Part shown: positions 39,439-48,380 of the stretch, piece after piece
Numbering within the stretch: position 1 is the stretch's first letter
Layout of the letters: each line of letters opens with the position of its first letter
Origin: Vibrio sp. ED004
GTDB lineage: Bacteria > Pseudomonadota > Gammaproteobacteria > Enterobacterales > Vibrionaceae
DNA length: 64,000 bases
Direction of reading: 5' to 3'
Assembly (NCBI RefSeq): GCF_023206395.1
Contig: NZ_CP066149.1
Span: 1-64,000, forward strand
Position numbers and translations under genes: made by a program
The notes under the pieces: model-generated
Database searches by the model: none
What the model was told of the DNA's origin: nothing
The model's input: only the letters and a program-made list of their open reading frames with translations

Positions 39439-40134
39439 TTATCTTTTCGCTTTGTTATAACAACGTTCAGGACGACCAACGGTGCCGTAGTTTAAATCGG
39501 CAACCAACTCACCGGTCGTGATCAAGAATTCCAGGTAGCGTCTGGCAGTGGTTCGGCTTGCACCAATACGCTCACCTGCTTCATCAGCCGTAATATTCGA
39601 CGTATCCGCTTGTTGAAATATCGCACGAATCTTATCGAGCGTTACACCGTCGATCCCTTTAGGTAACGTCGATACTTTCGCTGAGTCTGCTTTCGCATTG
39701 GCTTGCAACATCTTGTCGACCAAGCCTTGGTTAAGGTCAGACACGCTTTCAAACTCTTGCTGTTGTGATTGGTACTTTTTCAGCGCCGCTTCTAAACGAG
39801 GAAACATCACGGGTTTGAGTAGATAATCGACAACTCCGCCACGCATTGCTTGCTGCAAAGTGTCGACATCGCGTGCTGCGGTAATCAAGATAACATCACA
39901 GCCTTGATTGCTGCCGCGAACGTGATTGAGGATATCGAGCCCACAACCATCCGGCAGATAAACATCCAAAAGCACCAAGTCTGGCTTCAAGATATCGAGC
40001 TGCATTAAGGCTTCAGACTGCGTGGTCGCAATGCCAACCACATCAAAGCCTCCCATCTGTTCTAAATAACGATGGTGAAGCTCTGCAATCGCAATATCAT
40101 CTTCAATGACCATGACTCTCGTGATTGCGTTCAT
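39439..40134 (-). CDS. CitB/DcuR-type response regulator
   Basis: 231 residues. N-terminal receiver with the acidic pair near E11-D12-D13, phosphoacceptor Asp57 (in VLLDVYLPDG), and a Thr/Lys switch (ITAA, LLKPV). The C-terminal winged-helix/HTH (ITADEAGERIGASRTTARRYLEF) is of the CitB/DcuR type. The sensor kinase lies just upstream with 68 bp between. Such pairs control transport or metabolism of C4-dicarboxylates or citrate. No obvious target operon is adjacent; tctCBA is 8 kb away. Confidence 0.92.
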   Translation of the reverse strand: MNAITRVMVIEDDIAIAELHHRYLEQMGGFDVVGIATTQSEALMQLDILKPDLVLLDVYLPDGCGLDILNHVRGSNQGCDVILITAARDVDTLQQAMRGGVVDYLLKPVMFPRLEAALKKYQSQQQEFESVSDLNQGLVDKMLQANAKADSAKVSTLPKGIDGVTLDKIRAIFQQADTSNITADEAGERIGASRTTARRYLEFLITTGELVADLNYGTVGRPERCYNKAKR

Positions 40135-40202
40135 TTATGTTCTTCCTTTAACCATTGTATTCCGTCACGATGATCTTTACTCGATCGTTTCGTGCTTAAT
40201 TA

Positions 40203-41855
40203 TTATTGTTCTTCTTTTGGTAGATACACCGTCATGCGTGAACCAAAGTCAGGGTTATCAACCATTTCTAATTGCCCTTGATAGCGGTCGGCTAACTGCT
40301 TAATCAAATATAAACCGACACCACGATTCTGTTTCGCTTTGCTCGATACGCCTTTTTCAGTCAGGTCATTGGTTGCCAAGTGTTTGGGCAAACCACAGCC
40401 TTTGTCTTCTACTTCAACAATGATTTCATTGCCAAAATCACTGATAGACACATCAATCACGCGGCGCGCAGGGGCTATTTGCCCTTCTTGTTTAATCGCC
40501 ATCATGGTGGCATCAAACGCATTATCGATCAGGTTACCGAGAATAGTGACAACGTCATCCGCGTTTAAACGGCTTGGTAGCGCCTCAAGCCTCGAACCTT
40601 CTTCGACTTTGAGCTCTAAACCAATCTCACGTGCGCGCTCAGTTTTACCTAGCAACATGCCCGCGATCAGTGGGTCTTTGACCGTTTCTCTTAAGAACTC
40701 GATCAGGCTTTGATAGTGAGCCGTTTCTTGTCCAATCAACTGCTGAACAGATTCCAATTCACCCATTTGAATCAAACCGCTAATGGTATTCAACTTGTTC
40801 TGGTGTTCATGAGTTTGTGAACGCAGCAGATCCGCATACTCTTTAGTTTGAGATAGCTGATCCGTTAAGTCGTTAATCTCATCTCGTAAACGGAAACTGG
40901 ACACCGCACCAACCACTTCACCAGCCACAATAATCGGACTACGGTTAGCAATGATTCGTTTGTTATTCAGGTAAAGCTCAACATCATGGTCGGTATCACC
41001 GGTCGATAACAGCTGCTCTAAATCACTGCCAGCTAATACATCTGAAAGACGTTGCTGGTTGAGCGCTTTATCTCTATCAATAGACAATATGTCACAAGCA
41101 CTTTTGTTTATTGAACGCAAAATACCGTTCTTATCGATACTTAAAATGCCCTCTTTCACGGTACTCATGGTCACATCAAGCTCAACGTATAAGCGACCTA
41201 TCTCTTCTGGTTCAAAGCCCAAAATAGCACGTTGGAAACGACGAGAAACGTAACTTGAAATAAGAGCGTTAACCGCAACCACCACCAAGGCCATCACGAT
41301 CAAAAAGGCTAAATAAGGTTCGATTCTGTCTTGCAGTGAATCTAAGAGATAACCCACTGATACCACACCAATGACAGCATCATTCGAATCTTTGACGGCC
41401 GATTTACCACGTACCGAAAACCCGAGTGAACCTTTTGCCGTCGATACGTAAGACTCACCCAACACCAATGCTTTCTGGTTATCACCACCGCGCATGGGTT
41501 TCCCCAACCTGTCGTCGTATGGGTGAATTAAGCGAATGCCTTTCTCATCACCGACAACAATAAACGCCGCACCAATTAACTGTGTGAGGTTTCGAAACTT
41601 AACTTGGGTTTCTTCAGATAAAACGTGAGGAATGCCATCAGCATTCAAGGTTCCATTTTCTTGAATAATTCGAGTGACAAGTGGTGATTCGGAGAGAAAT
41701 TCAGCCACACCGAGTGCTTTCAAACCCATCTCTTGCTCTTGAGATTGTTTGATATAAGAAAAACCTGCCGCTGAGAGTATCAACAGCTCAACGAGGCCAG
41801 TGACCGTCATGATAATCAGTAACCTTTTACGGAAACTGATGCTACTCCATTTCAT
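40203..41855 (-). CDS. CitA/DcuS-type sensor histidine kinase
   Basis: 550 residues. Membrane helices at about 11-34 and 180-203 bracket a periplasmic sensor with the CitA/DcuS-type pattern (FIVVGDEKGIRLIHP, then GVVSVGYLLD). A cytoplasmic PAS-like domain (about 220-320) follows. The phosphoacceptor His349 lies in THEHQNKLNTISGL. N, G1 and G2 boxes (NLIDNAFDA, VEDKGCGLPKH, GVGLYLIKQLAD) are intact. Periplasmic ligands in this family are citrate, fumarate, malate or related acids; which one here is unknown. Confidence 0.92.
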   Translation of the reverse strand: MKWSSISFRKRLLIIMTVTGLVELLILSAAGFSYIKQSQEQEMGLKALGVAEFLSESPLVTRIIQENGTLNADGIPHVLSEETQVKFRNLTQLIGAAFIVVGDEKGIRLIHPYDDRLGKPMRGGDNQKALVLGESYVSTAKGSLGFSVRGKSAVKDSNDAVIGVVSVGYLLDSLQDRIEPYLAFLIVMALVVVAVNALISSYVSRRFQRAILGFEPEEIGRLYVELDVTMSTVKEGILSIDKNGILRSINKSACDILSIDRDKALNQQRLSDVLAGSDLEQLLSTGDTDHDVELYLNNKRIIANRSPIIVAGEVVGAVSSFRLRDEINDLTDQLSQTKEYADLLRSQTHEHQNKLNTISGLIQMGELESVQQLIGQETAHYQSLIEFLRETVKDPLIAGMLLGKTERAREIGLELKVEEGSRLEALPSRLNADDVVTILGNLIDNAFDATMMAIKQEGQIAPARRVIDVSISDFGNEIIVEVEDKGCGLPKHLATNDLTEKGVSSKAKQNRGVGLYLIKQLADRYQGQLEMVDNPDFGSRMTVYLPKEEQ

Positions 41856-42473
41856 ATAAAACCGTCCCTAGTGCTTAACGATTAATGTTAACACCAAGTT
41901 AATCTTATGACCTTTGCGCTTATACGAATTTGTGACTGTTACTCAACTAAATAATTGACCAGATTATTAATTGATATTCCTTTACGTTATACGGCCCAAA
42001 CAATCGCTCACTTTTAGAACGGATTAGCTTAAAAAGACAAATAAACGAATAAACATTGAGCTAGATCACTAAGCTTTTAGGTGTTTTTTAGGTTGTTTAA
42101 AATAAATACAATTACAATGGTTGCATATGAAGGAGTTTATTGTTGCCAAGCTATACGTTGCAATTTTAAGACAGCGTTTTAAACCGGAATTTCGGTTAAC
42201 ACAAAAGCAACAACTCTTCACTCACTGGACGTATCGATAAGTAAAAGTTGCGCGCTCGCCGTTACGAATGATGAACAAACGGATTAAGTATTCTCCCCTA
42301 TTCATCCATCGCGATTTCACATTCGGCTAGTTAGACAACGAAGAGGTGACTGATAAAAAGCAGCACCCAATAATAAAGCATTGATGAGCAGGAAGTATCG
42401 ATCAGTGGCAACGTCCAATAGAAACAGGATAAAAAACATAACGTATAAACATTGTTGAAAAGGAAACCAGGCA
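41856..42473. other. intergenic region, no clear gene
   Basis: About 620 bp between the kinase start and a small ORF. AT-rich. It must hold the kinase promoter. No RNA or operator is evident. Confidence 0.4.
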
Positions 42474-42701
42474 ATGAAACGCGATAATTTTGGAATCTGC
42501 CTAACAAAGGCTATGTTGTTCAAAAACTTACAATCTACTTTCACTCATGTCAGAGCATATGAGAAGAACGAGACATCCCCGCTCGATCTAAAAGTATTGT
42601 TAGCTTTCCCGCAAATGTCAGGTAGAGATTTATTACAAACGATGCAAGGTTCAAGACAATTGGTGTGGCGCGCCGATCACCATTGTCCAAGCTTTAAATA
42701 G
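42474..42701 (+). CDS. possible small protein of unknown function
   Basis: 75-residue ORF, a mixed sequence with no signal peptide or membrane helix. AGGA lies nine bases before the ATG, and an excellent terminator follows 40 bp after the stop, which supports a transcript. A competing minus-strand ORF overlaps its first 70 bp. I do not recognise a family. Confidence 0.4.
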   Translation: MKRDNFGICLTKAMLFKNLQSTFTHVRAYEKNETSPLDLKVLLAFPQMSGRDLLQTMQGSRQLVWRADHHCPSFK

Positions 42702-42740
42702 CACCAATCAATTTGTAGTAACCTCTTCTATACTGAACTT

Positions 42741-42768
42741 AAAGAGCACGATTCGTAGTGCTCTTTTT
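42741..42768 (+). terminator. intrinsic terminator after the 75-residue ORF
   Basis: AAAGAGCAC pairs with GTGCTCTTT across an 8-nt loop, followed by TT and a G-T stretch. Confidence 0.85.
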
Positions 42769-42915
42769 GTTTCTTCGCGCCAGCCATTAAACCCTTAATA
42801 GCATTCACATTATATTAACGAGCGGCTATGCTAATTGTTCATATGAGATAATCTATTCAAGACAAATGATTATCCCCCTGTTAACATTAGAGCTAATACT
42901 CTAATTTGGTATTTA

Positions 42916-44355
42916 ATGCAGATGACCAAACCGACATTCCGACGCCTTGCGATTGCCAGTATTCTTATCGGTGCTATCAGTTCGCCAAGCTATGCTGCCC
43001 CGCTCACTTTTTCTGAGGCGTGGCAAATACTCCAAGAGAACAACAACTCTCTTGCGGCTCAACAAGCTAACGTTGAGCGTTATCAACATCTCCAAAATGC
43101 AACTGGAAGCCTTAACTTACCTTCTGTGACGCTTGGCGCTAACTACACTCACCTTGATAGCGACGTGACCATCAATGGCGAACAGTTCAGCGATAGCTTA
43201 AGTAGTGTAAACCCTACCGTGTCTGCAATACTACGACCATTAATTGGCGGAGTAACATCAACCATCACCGAGCAAGACATCTTCAGCTCTTCTATTCGCG
43301 CAATTTGGCCGATCTTTACGGGCGGACGAATTAATGCAGCACAAACGGCAGCTGAAGGTAAAAGCGAAGAAGCGCAAAGCCAACTCTTGATGGAAAAGCA
43401 GGCTCGCTACGAAGACTTAAGCAAATACTACTTCTCAGTGATCTTAGCGGAAGACGTTGTGAAAACGCGTCAAGCCGTAGAAGCTGGCTTAACTCAGCAC
43501 CGAGATTTCGCCATCAAGATGGAACAACAAGGGCAAATCGCAAGAGTTGAACGCCTACAAGCAGACGCTTCTTTAGATAAAGCGGTCGTTGAACGCACTA
43601 AGGCTGAAAATGATCTCAAAATTGCTCAGTTAGCACTGACTCAAATTCTTGGCCAAAGCCAGAGTGTTGAACCCTCAGAACAACTGTTCATCAACAAGAA
43701 CCTACCTCATATGGATGTGTTCATTGACCAAACATTGATGACCTATCCCGGCCTTAAGATCCTTGATGCGAAAGAGAAACAAGCAAGCAGCTTAATCAAA
43801 GCTGAAAAAGGAAAATACTATCCAGAAGTGTACCTTTACGGTGATTACAGCCTTTATGAAGACGACTCGCTGGCGAGTGAAATGAAACCAGATTGGTTAG
43901 TCGGCATTGGTGTGAACGTACCGCTGATCGATACTTCTGGTCGCTCTGATAAAGTAGCCGCTGCGCACAGTGCGGTTTCACAGGTTCAATTCCTTAAATC
44001 GCAAGCCAAACAAGACTTAACCGTGTTGGTACAAAAGACCTATCTTGAAGCGAAGCAAGCGATTGAAGAAGTTCAAGGGCTCAACTCTAGCTTATCGTTA
44101 GCTCAAGAGAACCTATCACTTCGCAAAAAAGCGTTCACACAAGGCTTATCTAACTCGTTAGAAGTGGTTGATGCTGAACTATACCTTGCAAGCATTAAGA
44201 CACAGCAATCTGCTGCGCGATTCAAATACCTTATCTCTCTCAACAAGCTTTTGGCGCTTACCAGCGAAATGAATGCTTACTCAAGTTACTTAACCTCTTC
44301 TGTTACGTCTGATTTCGACTCAAAAACAGACACCGCTAGCCAGTCAAAAGGATAA
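42916..44355 (+). CDS. TolC-family outer-membrane channel of an exporter operon
   Basis: 479 residues. Signal peptide (MQMTKPTFRRLAIASILIGA, ending PSYAA), then the TolC repeats (LTFSEAWQILQENNNSLAAQ and the second half near DQTLMTYPGLKILDAKEKQA). First of four closely spaced genes that form a complete envelope-spanning exporter apart from an ATPase. Only 3 bp separate it from the HlyD gene. The start could be ATG 42916 or 42922; no clear Shine-Dalgarno. Confidence 0.9.
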   Translation: MQMTKPTFRRLAIASILIGAISSPSYAAPLTFSEAWQILQENNNSLAAQQANVERYQHLQNATGSLNLPSVTLGANYTHLDSDVTINGEQFSDSLSSVNPTVSAILRPLIGGVTSTITEQDIFSSSIRAIWPIFTGGRINAAQTAAEGKSEEAQSQLLMEKQARYEDLSKYYFSVILAEDVVKTRQAVEAGLTQHRDFAIKMEQQGQIARVERLQADASLDKAVVERTKAENDLKIAQLALTQILGQSQSVEPSEQLFINKNLPHMDVFIDQTLMTYPGLKILDAKEKQASSLIKAEKGKYYPEVYLYGDYSLYEDDSLASEMKPDWLVGIGVNVPLIDTSGRSDKVAAAHSAVSQVQFLKSQAKQDLTVLVQKTYLEAKQAIEEVQGLNSSLSLAQENLSLRKKAFTQGLSNSLEVVDAELYLASIKTQQSAARFKYLISLNKLLALTSEMNAYSSYLTSSVTSDFDSKTDTASQSKG

Positions 44356-44358
44356 TTC

Positions 44359-45333
44359 ATGAAACCTATTAAGCCCCTTCTTCTATCTATAGTTGGTATC
44401 GGCATTATTGGCTGGGTCGGATACAGTTTTTACCAAGCGTATCAGCCTCAACCGGTTAAGCTTCAAGGCCAAATTGATGCACAGCAATACAGCATCTCTT
44501 CTAAAATACCTGGCCGAATTGATCAAGTATTCGTGCGCAAAGGCGACTCTGTTGAGAAAGGTGAATTGATCTTCTCTCTACTTAGCCCAGAGATCGACGC
44601 TAAATTAGAACAAGCGAAAGCAGGCCAGAAAGCCGCAGGGGCATTAGCTCAAGAAGCCGAAAATGGCGCGCGTACTCAGCAGATCCAAGCCGCTAAAGAC
44701 CAATGGCTAAAAGCTAAAGCTGCTGCCGATCTGATGAACAAAACCTACCAACGTGTAAACAACCTTTATAACGATGGTGTTGTCGCTGAACAAAAACGTG
44801 ATGAAGCCAAAACACAATGGCAAGCCGCGAAATACACAGAAAGTGCTGCCTTCCAGATGTACCAACTGGCGCAAGAAGGTGCTCGTGATGAAACCAAAGT
44901 AGCCGCAACTCAAAAAGCGTTAATGGCTGCAGGTGCAGTGGCAGAAGTTGAAGCCTACGCAAAAGACACACAGATCCACAGCTGGTTCAGTGGTGAAGTG
45001 TCTCAAGTATTGCTAAGCAGTGGTGAACTGGCGCCACAAGGTTTCCCTGTTGTCACCGTTATCGATACTCAAGACGCATGGGCGGTACTTAACGTCCGTG
45101 AAGACATGTTGAAGCACTTTGAGAAAGGCACGCAATTTGACGCTTATCTTCCTGCTCTAGACAAATCACTGACCTTTAAAGTGACTCATATTGCCGTAAT
45201 GGGCGATTTTGCGACTTGGCGTTCAACCGATGCAGCGCAAGGCTTTGACTTACGTACATTCGAAGTAGAAGCACGCCCTGTCGACACAGACGAAAAATTG
45301 CGCATGGGTATGAGCCTTGTGGTTGAGCTTTAG
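44359..45333 (+). CDS. HlyD-family membrane fusion protein
   Basis: 324 residues with a single N-terminal membrane anchor (about 7-26), a lipoyl-like half (KLQGQIDAQQYSISSKIPGR, VFVRKGDSVEKGELIFSLLS), a long coiled-coil hairpin (about 75-200, rich in Ala, Gln and Lys) and a beta-barrel return. Resembles the YhiI/YbhG-type periplasmic adaptors that join TolC-like channels to ABC-2 permeases. Second gene of the operon, 7 bp before the next. Confidence 0.9.
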   Translation: MKPIKPLLLSIVGIGIIGWVGYSFYQAYQPQPVKLQGQIDAQQYSISSKIPGRIDQVFVRKGDSVEKGELIFSLLSPEIDAKLEQAKAGQKAAGALAQEAENGARTQQIQAAKDQWLKAKAAADLMNKTYQRVNNLYNDGVVAEQKRDEAKTQWQAAKYTESAAFQMYQLAQEGARDETKVAATQKALMAAGAVAEVEAYAKDTQIHSWFSGEVSQVLLSSGELAPQGFPVVTVIDTQDAWAVLNVREDMLKHFEKGTQFDAYLPALDKSLTFKVTHIAVMGDFATWRSTDAAQGFDLRTFEVEARPVDTDEKLRMGMSLVVEL

Positions 45334-45340
45334 GTGACTT

Positions 45341-46597
45341 ATGTCTGCTAATTTTCGATCTACAGGAGCACAATCTACAGCCTCTCAACCACCTGAGCAT
45401 CATAGAGCGAAGAGTACCTTGCTGAGGCAGTGGGCGATAGTTCGCAAAGACAAGTGGTTGTTGTCGTGCCTAACTTGGATACCCTTGCTGCTTGCAGCAA
45501 GTATTTGGCTGATTTTCTCGCAAGGTATCGCCCGCGATTTACCCGTTGCAGTCGTTGATCTTGAACATAGCCAAATCTCGCAACAATTCACTCGTCTTGT
45601 TGATGCGTCACCTACCCTACAAGTGACGCAGAAATACAGCTCAGTGAGCGAAGCAGCTAAGGCGATGATCGAGCGCGATATCTACGGTTACGTTGTGATA
45701 CCAAAACACTTCGACCGTGATCTCTACCTAGGCTTAAACCCGCAAGTGTCTGTGTTCTACAACAGTCAATTCATCTTGATAGGTAAACTGGTCAACTCAG
45801 CACTGTTGCAGGCTCAAGGGACTTTTAACGCGCAGCTTGAAGTGGTTAAACAGCTTTCACACGGTGATACCACGGTCCAATCGGCATTAGGCCAAGCAGT
45901 CACGGTACAAAGTCAGATCACGCCATTGTTTAACCAGAACACCAGCTACGCACAGTTCTTGGTGTCTGCAGTTATTCCTGCTTTATGGCAAATCATGATT
46001 GTGGTCGGCACGATCTTAGTATTGACTGCAAACGTTCGATCTCGTGGGCTAAAAGCTTGGTTGTCACACTCTCCTGTGAAGTCGTTAGTCTCAACGTTAA
46101 CCCCTTACGTGGTTCTGTTTTTAGCGTTTGGTATTGCGTTTAGCTTTTGGTTCTATCGCCTACTCGACTGGCCATTTAACGGTAGCTTTATGGCATTGAC
46201 GGTTGCTCAGCTACTCACGGTTATCAGTTGTATCATCATGGGTTGCTTGTTCTTCTTTTTAACACTCGATCCAGCAAGGGCGATGAGTTTCGCCGGTGCC
46301 TTCACAGCACCAAGCTTCGCCTTCATGGGGATTACTTTCCCAGTAACTGACATGAACACGGCAGCTCAAGTTTGGAGAAGCTTATTGCCTGTAAGTCACT
46401 ACATCGAAGTACAAACGGCTCAGTCCAGTTATGGCGTGAGCGCAGCACAATCACTAATCAGCCTCACTTCTATGTTGTGGTATGCAGTTCCTGCATTGGC
46501 GGTTATGTTGTTAATTAAGAAACATCTAGCGCAGCTACCATGCTCAGCTAAAGCTGAAGAAGAAGCAGAAGCAGAACAACAAGGAGTAAAACAATGA
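45341..46597 (+). CDS. ABC-2-type exporter permease, first subunit
   Basis: 418 residues. One N-terminal membrane helix (about 36-60), an extracytoplasmic domain (about 60-200; YSSVSEAAKAMIERDIYGYV), then five or so C-terminal helices. Matches the YbhR/YhhJ-like ABC-2 pattern. Overlaps the next gene by ATGA, so the two are translated together. No nucleotide-binding protein is in the operon or window. Confidence 0.88.
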   Translation: MSANFRSTGAQSTASQPPEHHRAKSTLLRQWAIVRKDKWLLSCLTWIPLLLAASIWLIFSQGIARDLPVAVVDLEHSQISQQFTRLVDASPTLQVTQKYSSVSEAAKAMIERDIYGYVVIPKHFDRDLYLGLNPQVSVFYNSQFILIGKLVNSALLQAQGTFNAQLEVVKQLSHGDTTVQSALGQAVTVQSQITPLFNQNTSYAQFLVSAVIPALWQIMIVVGTILVLTANVRSRGLKAWLSHSPVKSLVSTLTPYVVLFLAFGIAFSFWFYRLLDWPFNGSFMALTVAQLLTVISCIIMGCLFFFLTLDPARAMSFAGAFTAPSFAFMGITFPVTDMNTAAQVWRSLLPVSHYIEVQTAQSSYGVSAAQSLISLTSMLWYAVPALAVMLLIKKHLAQLPCSAKAEEEAEAEQQGVKQ

Positions 46598-47799
46598 GCT
46601 TTACTCAACTGCTGAAACAAGAACTGTTAGCGGTACTTCGCAACCCAGTTGTATTGCTCACCGTGTTTGGTGGTGTGGTCTTTTATTCATTCTTGTATCC
46701 GCTACCTTACGCAAATCAAGTCCCTCAACAATTGAAAGCGTCGGTGGTGAATTTGGATAAGAGCCAAAGCAGCGACCAGTTAGAAAGAATGGTCGATGCG
46801 ACCTCTCAAATTGATTTGGTTCGTCGAGATTCCACCATCGAAGATGCGAAACAAGCTGTTCTGAACCAAGAGATTGGTGGGTTCATCGTCATTCCTGAAA
46901 ACTTCTATAAAGATCTACTGCTAGGAAAAAGCCCTACGCTCTCTTATGCGGGTGATGCGTCTTACTTCTTGGTTTACGGAACCATTGTTGAAGGGCTTGC
47001 CAAAGCTGGAGGCACACTAGCCGCACAAGTAAAAGTCAGCCACTTGCTAGTCGAAGGTGTGCCGTTAGAGTCCGCAGCCAAAGGCTATAGTGCGTTTAGC
47101 TTGAACCTAAAGCCAACCTTCAATAGCCGCATGGGATACATCGATTATGTTGTGCCTGCTGTATTTGTGTTGATTCTGCAACAAACCCTAGCCATGGCTT
47201 CTGGTTTAGTTGGCGCAACGCAAAATGCTCAATCGACATTTGGATATTGGAGTAAAACGCCACCAGACAAACTGATCCTTGCTCGTTGTTGTACCTTAGT
47301 CGGCATTTATTATTTGCTGTCCATGTACTACTTCGGCGCTAGTTTCTCGATGTACGGGATTAACTTGCTCGCCTCTATGGCTCAAATTCTAACTCTGCTG
47401 CTGCCTTTCTTATTGGCCAGTTGTTTAATCGGAATCTTTATCGGTGAGTTAGTACCAAGAAGAGAGCTAGTCACGGTTGTGGTGTTAATTAGTTCAATGC
47501 CACTGATCTTCTCGTCTGGATTTATTTGGCCTGTTGAAATGATGCCACAGTGGTTGGTACTGCTATCAGAGCTATTCCCAAGTACCCCTGCGATTCAAGG
47601 TTTCTTGGCGCTGAATCAGATGGGTGCTTCCTGGCAAGAAGTAGCACCTCAATGGACGCTGTTATGGGGACAAGTTGTACTTTGGGGTTCGTTGCTTGCA
47701 CTGAAGCTCTACCACAAGTCGAGTAAAAGCGTCGTTATCAGTAATACGAGTACCAACATCAACCACAGCAACAGCAACAGCAACAGCAACAGTCATTAA
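46594..47799 (+). CDS. ABC-2-type exporter permease, second subunit
   Basis: 401 residues, homologous in layout to the preceding gene (the VDATSQIDLVRRDSTIEDAK segment parallels its VDASPTLQVTQ region), so the pair probably arose by duplication and forms a heterodimeric channel. The C-terminal tail is low-complexity Asn-Ser from a microsatellite. Start overlaps the previous stop (ATGA). A terminator follows. Confidence 0.88.
   Translation: MSFTQLLKQELLAVLRNPVVLLTVFGGVVFYSFLYPLPYANQVPQQLKASVVNLDKSQSSDQLERMVDATSQIDLVRRDSTIEDAKQAVLNQEIGGFIVIPENFYKDLLLGKSPTLSYAGDASYFLVYGTIVEGLAKAGGTLAAQVKVSHLLVEGVPLESAAKGYSAFSLNLKPTFNSRMGYIDYVVPAVFVLILQQTLAMASGLVGATQNAQSTFGYWSKTPPDKLILARCCTLVGIYYLLSMYYFGASFSMYGINLLASMAQILTLLLPFLLASCLIGIFIGELVPRRELVTVVVLISSMPLIFSSGFIWPVEMMPQWLVLLSELFPSTPAIQGFLALNQMGASWQEVAPQWTLLWGQVVLWGSLLALKLYHKSSKSVVISNTSTNINHSNSNSNSNSH
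47767..47793 (+). repeat. AGCAAC microsatellite in the permease tail
   Basis: Four AGCAAC units plus AGT code for alternating Ser-Asn just before the stop. Slippage would change tail length by two residues without a frameshift. Confidence 0.9.
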
Positions 47800-47820
47800 G
47801 CTGTTTATTCATCGAAAACC

Positions 47821-47853
47821 ATTAAAAAAGCTCTGACAAAGGGCTTTTTTAAT
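47821..47853 (+). terminator. terminator of the TolC-HlyD-permease operon
   Basis: ATTAAAAAAGC pairs with GCTTTTTTAAT across an 11-nt loop. Confidence 0.85.
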
Positions 47854-48380
47854 GCCTTCAAGTTTCAAGCTCGTTAACTATCGAATGATTAGAATCCGCC
47901 AAAAACATATCAAGTATTCAAACTTCCTTCACTCTCTTCCATCAGGTTTAGAGCGATTTGATCGTGAATCACACCTCAAGATCTAAGGAATCGTTTTAAA
48001 CAAGGATAAACCGCCTTCCTAACAAAATGCATCTGCCGCTATTGCCATCACTGCATATGCCTTTTCAAACTCGAAAATCATCGACTTATTCCAAAATGAT
48101 GACAAAACCCGAATAATTGTAAATTTATTGTAAAAATTTCTTTGATGACATTATTTTTATGTATAGGGTTATCAACAAGACTTGATAAGCCGAATATCAT
48201 AGTCTGATTGATGGACGTACCGAAAGGATCTCCATATAAAACGTGATTAGTAGTTATATTTATTTCGCATTTTGACTTAGCAACAGAGCTTTTGTCGCTA
48301 CCAAAGAAATATATAAGCTATTGAAATACAAAACAAACACAACAGCAACAAACATAATTTAATAAAAAGCAGGGAAAACC
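47854..48380. other. long leader region of the first AGCS gene
   Basis: 527 bp without an ORF. The second AGCS gene's glycine riboswitch has no counterpart here that I can see. Confidence 0.4.

Noticed and set aside
42317..42544. Minus-strand 75-residue hydrophobic ORF
   Set aside because: Starts at GTG without a Shine-Dalgarno, has no terminator and overlaps the plus-strand ORF that has both.
47854..48380. Glycine riboswitch before the first AGCS gene
   Set aside because: The conserved CCGAAG and CAGG segments seen upstream of the second gene are absent.
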